NCBI GenBank assembly: GCA_017886765.1
Contig: JAGHJI010000004.1
Coordinates: 1 to 50,183 of the forward strand
DNA length: 50,183 bases
DNA from: Eubacterium sp.
GTDB taxonomy: Bacteria > Bacillota > Clostridia > Oscillospirales > Acutalibacteraceae
Direction of reading: 5' to 3'
Shown: positions 47,970-50,183 of the stretch, piece by piece
Numbering within the stretch: the stretch's first letter is position 1
Layout of the letters: every line of letters starts with the position of its first letter
Notes under the pieces: model-generated
Seen by the model: only the letters and a program-made list of their open reading frames with translations
Told to the model about the DNA's origin: nothing
Database searches by the model: none
Translations under genes and position numbers: made by a program

Positions 47970-49994
47970 ATGGATGCGGTGTCCGGAATATTTCTTTCTG
48001 CTCTTGGAACCGATATGACAGCAATGGAGGAATACTTTCCGTTTCTCTCAAAAGCATTTGATGTTATGCAGTACACTGCATGGGCTATGCTGTTTTTAAT
48101 AACAGTGTGGCAGTTGTTCAAGGCATTTGGAGGACCAATAACGGAAAGTGAACACCCTCTTCAGTTAATTGCCAGAAGTTCTATTTTTGCAGTGTTAATT
48201 GCATTTGCAAAGCCAATTTTCGAGTTGACGCTGGATATTGCAAGGGCTCCTTACACAGCTTTAATGGATATTCAGATGACGGCAGAAGATTTTACATTTG
48301 CCGGGGTTGAAAATGTGCTGAAAAGCGGAATAACAACGCTGGTTTCTGTGATAACGGTTGTTGGTCTTATACTGATGCTCATTCTTGAAATCTCTCTTGG
48401 TTGGAACTATTTCAAACTATTACTAGAGACAGTAGAACGCTATATTGTTGTTGGAGTACTGTGCTATACTTCCCCCTTGGCATATTGCATGGGTGGCTCC
48501 AAAGCAACTGAACAGGTTTTTAAATCTTGGTGTCGTATGGTTGGATCACAACTGCTGCTGTTGGTCATGAATGTATGGTTTTTAAGAGGCTTCAGCACTT
48601 CTGTGGGACAATTTATCGCGAATGCCGGCGCACTGTCAAACGGTCAGGGAAATATCTTCCTTTGGATGTTCTGCGCTCTGGCATTTCTTAAAACCGCCCA
48701 GAAATTTGACAGCTATTTAGCGGCCATGGGTTTAAATGTCGCTCAAACAGGATCAAGCATGGGAATGGAGATTCTGATGGCAGCCCGTGTACTTTCTGGT
48801 GTAGGAGGTGCAGCCAAAAGTGCCGGAAATGTATTCAACGGAGGTTCGAGTGCAGCTGGAGGAACTGCTGCTTCGTCATTCGCTGCTGGGTTTGCAAGTA
48901 AGTTTAAGGGAAATTCCTATGTACGCGATGCTGTAGTAAATGGCGGAACAAGAATGGGCGCCGGAGGTGGATTTGGCTTTGTGGGTCGTGCATTTGGTGG
49001 CATTGCTGCAAGAAATGGCGCTACATTAACTGGAGAATCAATTTCCTCTGTCGCTTCAAGAACACCAAATGTTTCCGGAAGCATAGCCGGTGAAATTGCT
49101 GACCGAAGCCTTGGAAATTATATGCCGCAGCTTGGCAATCACAAACTGAGTGGAACACAGATTACTGGAGGACATATCAGCACAACTGCAACCGGTGCTG
49201 ATGGAAAAAACTCAAATGTGGAACTGTATAATGCATCTCAATTTGAAAAACCACAAGGACCGCACTCAGTGGTTACCGCATCAGATGGTACACAATGGTA
49301 TCAAATGGCAAGCGGCGAAGGCAGAAATGCATTCTACAGTACACCGGAATTTACCGGAAACGCAGCAGAAGCTGCTCAGGTTGCCTCTGTATTTCCAGGA
49401 GCAGCAGAAGGAACATCTTTGCGTACTGTGGGTGAAGGTGTTCTGGAAGCGTCTTCAGATACTGGAAATACTACATGGTACAACAGCGCCTTCTATCAAG
49501 AGCCTGAAGCACCTCATTCCATTATGACAGATGCCAATGGCGTGGAATGGTATGCGATGGCTCAACATGGCACCGTGCCTGAATTCGAAAACGGTGATGA
49601 AGCAACCATTTATAACCAAAGCGTATTTAGAGACTTTATGCCTGGATATGAGCAGCAGATCATGTCTGTAGATGGAAGCCAGCGAGATGGACACTTTGAA
49701 GTGCGTCATGATGATGGCAGCGGCACCGCCTTCTACGATACGGCTGTTTATGATACTCCGAGAGGAGACTATCAGGTATATGAAGACAAAGACGGCCATC
49801 AATGGTTTGCTATTCATGGCGATTCTGCAGTGGAACGCCGACCAGTCTATGAGAACGGAAAACCTGTTTATGATGGAGAAAATGTAAAGTCGGTTTCAGT
49901 TGAAACCGTTCGATACAAATCTACACCAAGCCGTTTTGAAAATCCGGAAAGGCGGAGCGATACTTCATCCAAACCGCCCCGAAGAAAAAATTAA
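47970..49994 (+). CDS. VirB6/TrbL-like conjugation channel protein with C-terminal repeats
   Basis: At least 674 residues. Six or so helices occupy residues up to about 270 (AWAMLFLITVWQLF, SVITVVGLILMLILEISLG, LLLLVMNVWFLRGF, IFLWMFCALAFLK). The rest is a Gly/Ser/Ala-rich and then repeat-bearing hydrophilic tail. Three repeats of about 30 residues share Y-x-x-A/S-x-F/Y ... PHSxxTxxDGxxWYxMA (about 421, 505, 590). ATG 47970 has no ribosome site, whereas GGAGGTGAT at 47896 points to ATA 47910, which would add the family-like start LDWIFEGIANWVASIVSQLM. The real start may thus be non-standard. It forms the inner-membrane channel of the transfer machine. Confidence 0.85.
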   Translation: MDAVSGIFLSALGTDMTAMEEYFPFLSKAFDVMQYTAWAMLFLITVWQLFKAFGGPITESEHPLQLIARSSIFAVLIAFAKPIFELTLDIARAPYTALMDIQMTAEDFTFAGVENVLKSGITTLVSVITVVGLILMLILEISLGWNYFKLLLETVERYIVVGVLCYTSPLAYCMGGSKATEQVFKSWCRMVGSQLLLLVMNVWFLRGFSTSVGQFIANAGALSNGQGNIFLWMFCALAFLKTAQKFDSYLAAMGLNVAQTGSSMGMEILMAARVLSGVGGAAKSAGNVFNGGSSAAGGTAASSFAAGFASKFKGNSYVRDAVVNGGTRMGAGGGFGFVGRAFGGIAARNGATLTGESISSVASRTPNVSGSIAGEIADRSLGNYMPQLGNHKLSGTQITGGHISTTATGADGKNSNVELYNASQFEKPQGPHSVVTASDGTQWYQMASGEGRNAFYSTPEFTGNAAEAAQVASVFPGAAEGTSLRTVGEGVLEASSDTGNTTWYNSAFYQEPEAPHSIMTDANGVEWYAMAQHGTVPEFENGDEATIYNQSVFRDFMPGYEQQIMSVDGSQRDGHFEVRHDDGSGTAFYDTAVYDTPRGDYQVYEDKDGHQWFAIHGDSAVERRPVYENGKPVYDGENVKSVSVETVRYKSTPSRFENPERRSDTSSKPPRRKN

Positions 49995-50000
49995 CGAAGT

Positions 50001-50044
50001 AAAACAGCCATAGTTATGGAAATTCCAAAAACTATGGCTGTTTT
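50001..50044 (+). terminator. Terminator after the VirB6-like gene
   Basis: AAAACAGCCATAGTT / AACTATGGCTGTTTT stem with a T-rich right side. The last 139 bases to the window edge contain no recognisable gene. Confidence 0.75.
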
Positions 50045-50183
50045 CATTTATCCAATATAAGTCCAATGGTATGAAGTCAAGTAGGTGATGAAGAAAAGAA
50101 TTAAGAAAAGCGTAGGGAAAAGCACTATGTAGGCGGCAAAAAGGGAACACCAAACTAAGCCCTGCTCCTGTCATTTTTTGAAA

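Larger units (their letters stand above)
44340..50183 (+). mobile_element. Left part of an integrative conjugative element
   Basis: Begins in the 40 bases after lysS and runs beyond the right edge. Evidence: arm-type repeats at 44350-44421, small HTH-like proteins, DUF5348, VirB2-like and VirB6-like transfer proteins, and a clear change to more AT-rich DNA and different codon use. No integrase, relaxase, VirB4 or VirD4 gene is in the window. The right end and target duplication cannot be seen. Confidence 0.8.

Noticed and set aside
49965-50174. Minus-strand frame at the right edge
   Set aside because: Covers the terminator and gene end; composition is not protein-like.

Overview
The window looks like a chromosome segment of a spore-forming Firmicute of class Clostridia, most like Oscillospiraceae/Ruminococcaceae. 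Supporting signs are an SRP RNA-dnaX-ybaB-recR-smpB-ssrA block, a spoVA gene, a PolA whose proofreading domain is degenerate, a GTP-type PEP carboxykinase, ECF-type vitamin uptake next to a type III pantothenate kinase, and carbohydrate genes (sialic acid, arabinofuranoside) expected of a gut or mucosal organism. No species-level call is possible from sequence reading alone.

Layout. 1-1.9 kb: divergent nanA/nanE (sialic acid breakdown) driven by two abutting back-to-back promoters. 1.9-6.4 kb: tRNA-Pro, then a three-gene operon of a membrane-anchored GH51 arabinofuranosidase, a D-2-hydroxyacid dehydrogenase and an EEP-family lipoprotein. 6.4-12 kb: a tail-anchored metallophosphoesterase, tRNA-Arg, an ammonium transporter fused to a PII domain with a terminator-like leader, two small proteins and a second, membrane-embedded metallophosphoesterase. 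12.2-19.2 kb: polA, a HAD phosphatase, rimI, tsaD and pckG.

19.2-30.8 kb: an approximately 11 kb stretch holding a zinc-ribbon membrane protein and a gapless, apparently intact phage structural cluster (terminase, portal, protease, capsid, connectors, baseplate, short fibre). No recognisable tail sheath, tube, tape-measure, lysis or integrase genes are present. The stretch is bracketed by two directly repeated ~295-bp elements. Each sits exactly between the stem and U-tract of an intrinsic terminator and is flanked by a direct duplication of that whole terminator hairpin, although the two hairpins have different sequences. This terminator-targeting small element, with imperfect terminal inverted repeats, conserved ends, a variable middle and a structured core, is my main candidate for something undescribed.

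30.8-44.3 kb: ordinary host genes. They are pantothenate uptake and kinase, DUF1015, a membrane M28 peptidase, spoVAE whose ribosome site lies inside an upstream terminator stem, SCP2, a flavin reductase, the SRP RNA/dnaX/recombination/ribosome-rescue block, a GPH sugar symporter, and greA-lysS with a tandem YegP-like (DUF1508-like) N-terminal extension on LysRS. The tmRNA 3' end and its terminator are duplicated 145 bp downstream, the footprint of an integration event.

44.3-50.2 kb: the left end of an integrative conjugative element abutting lysS. It has arm-type repeats, small HTH-like paralogues, DUF5348, a Cys-rich protein, an ArpU-like regulator, an attenuator-like hairpin, and VirB2-like and VirB6-like transfer proteins; it runs out of the window.
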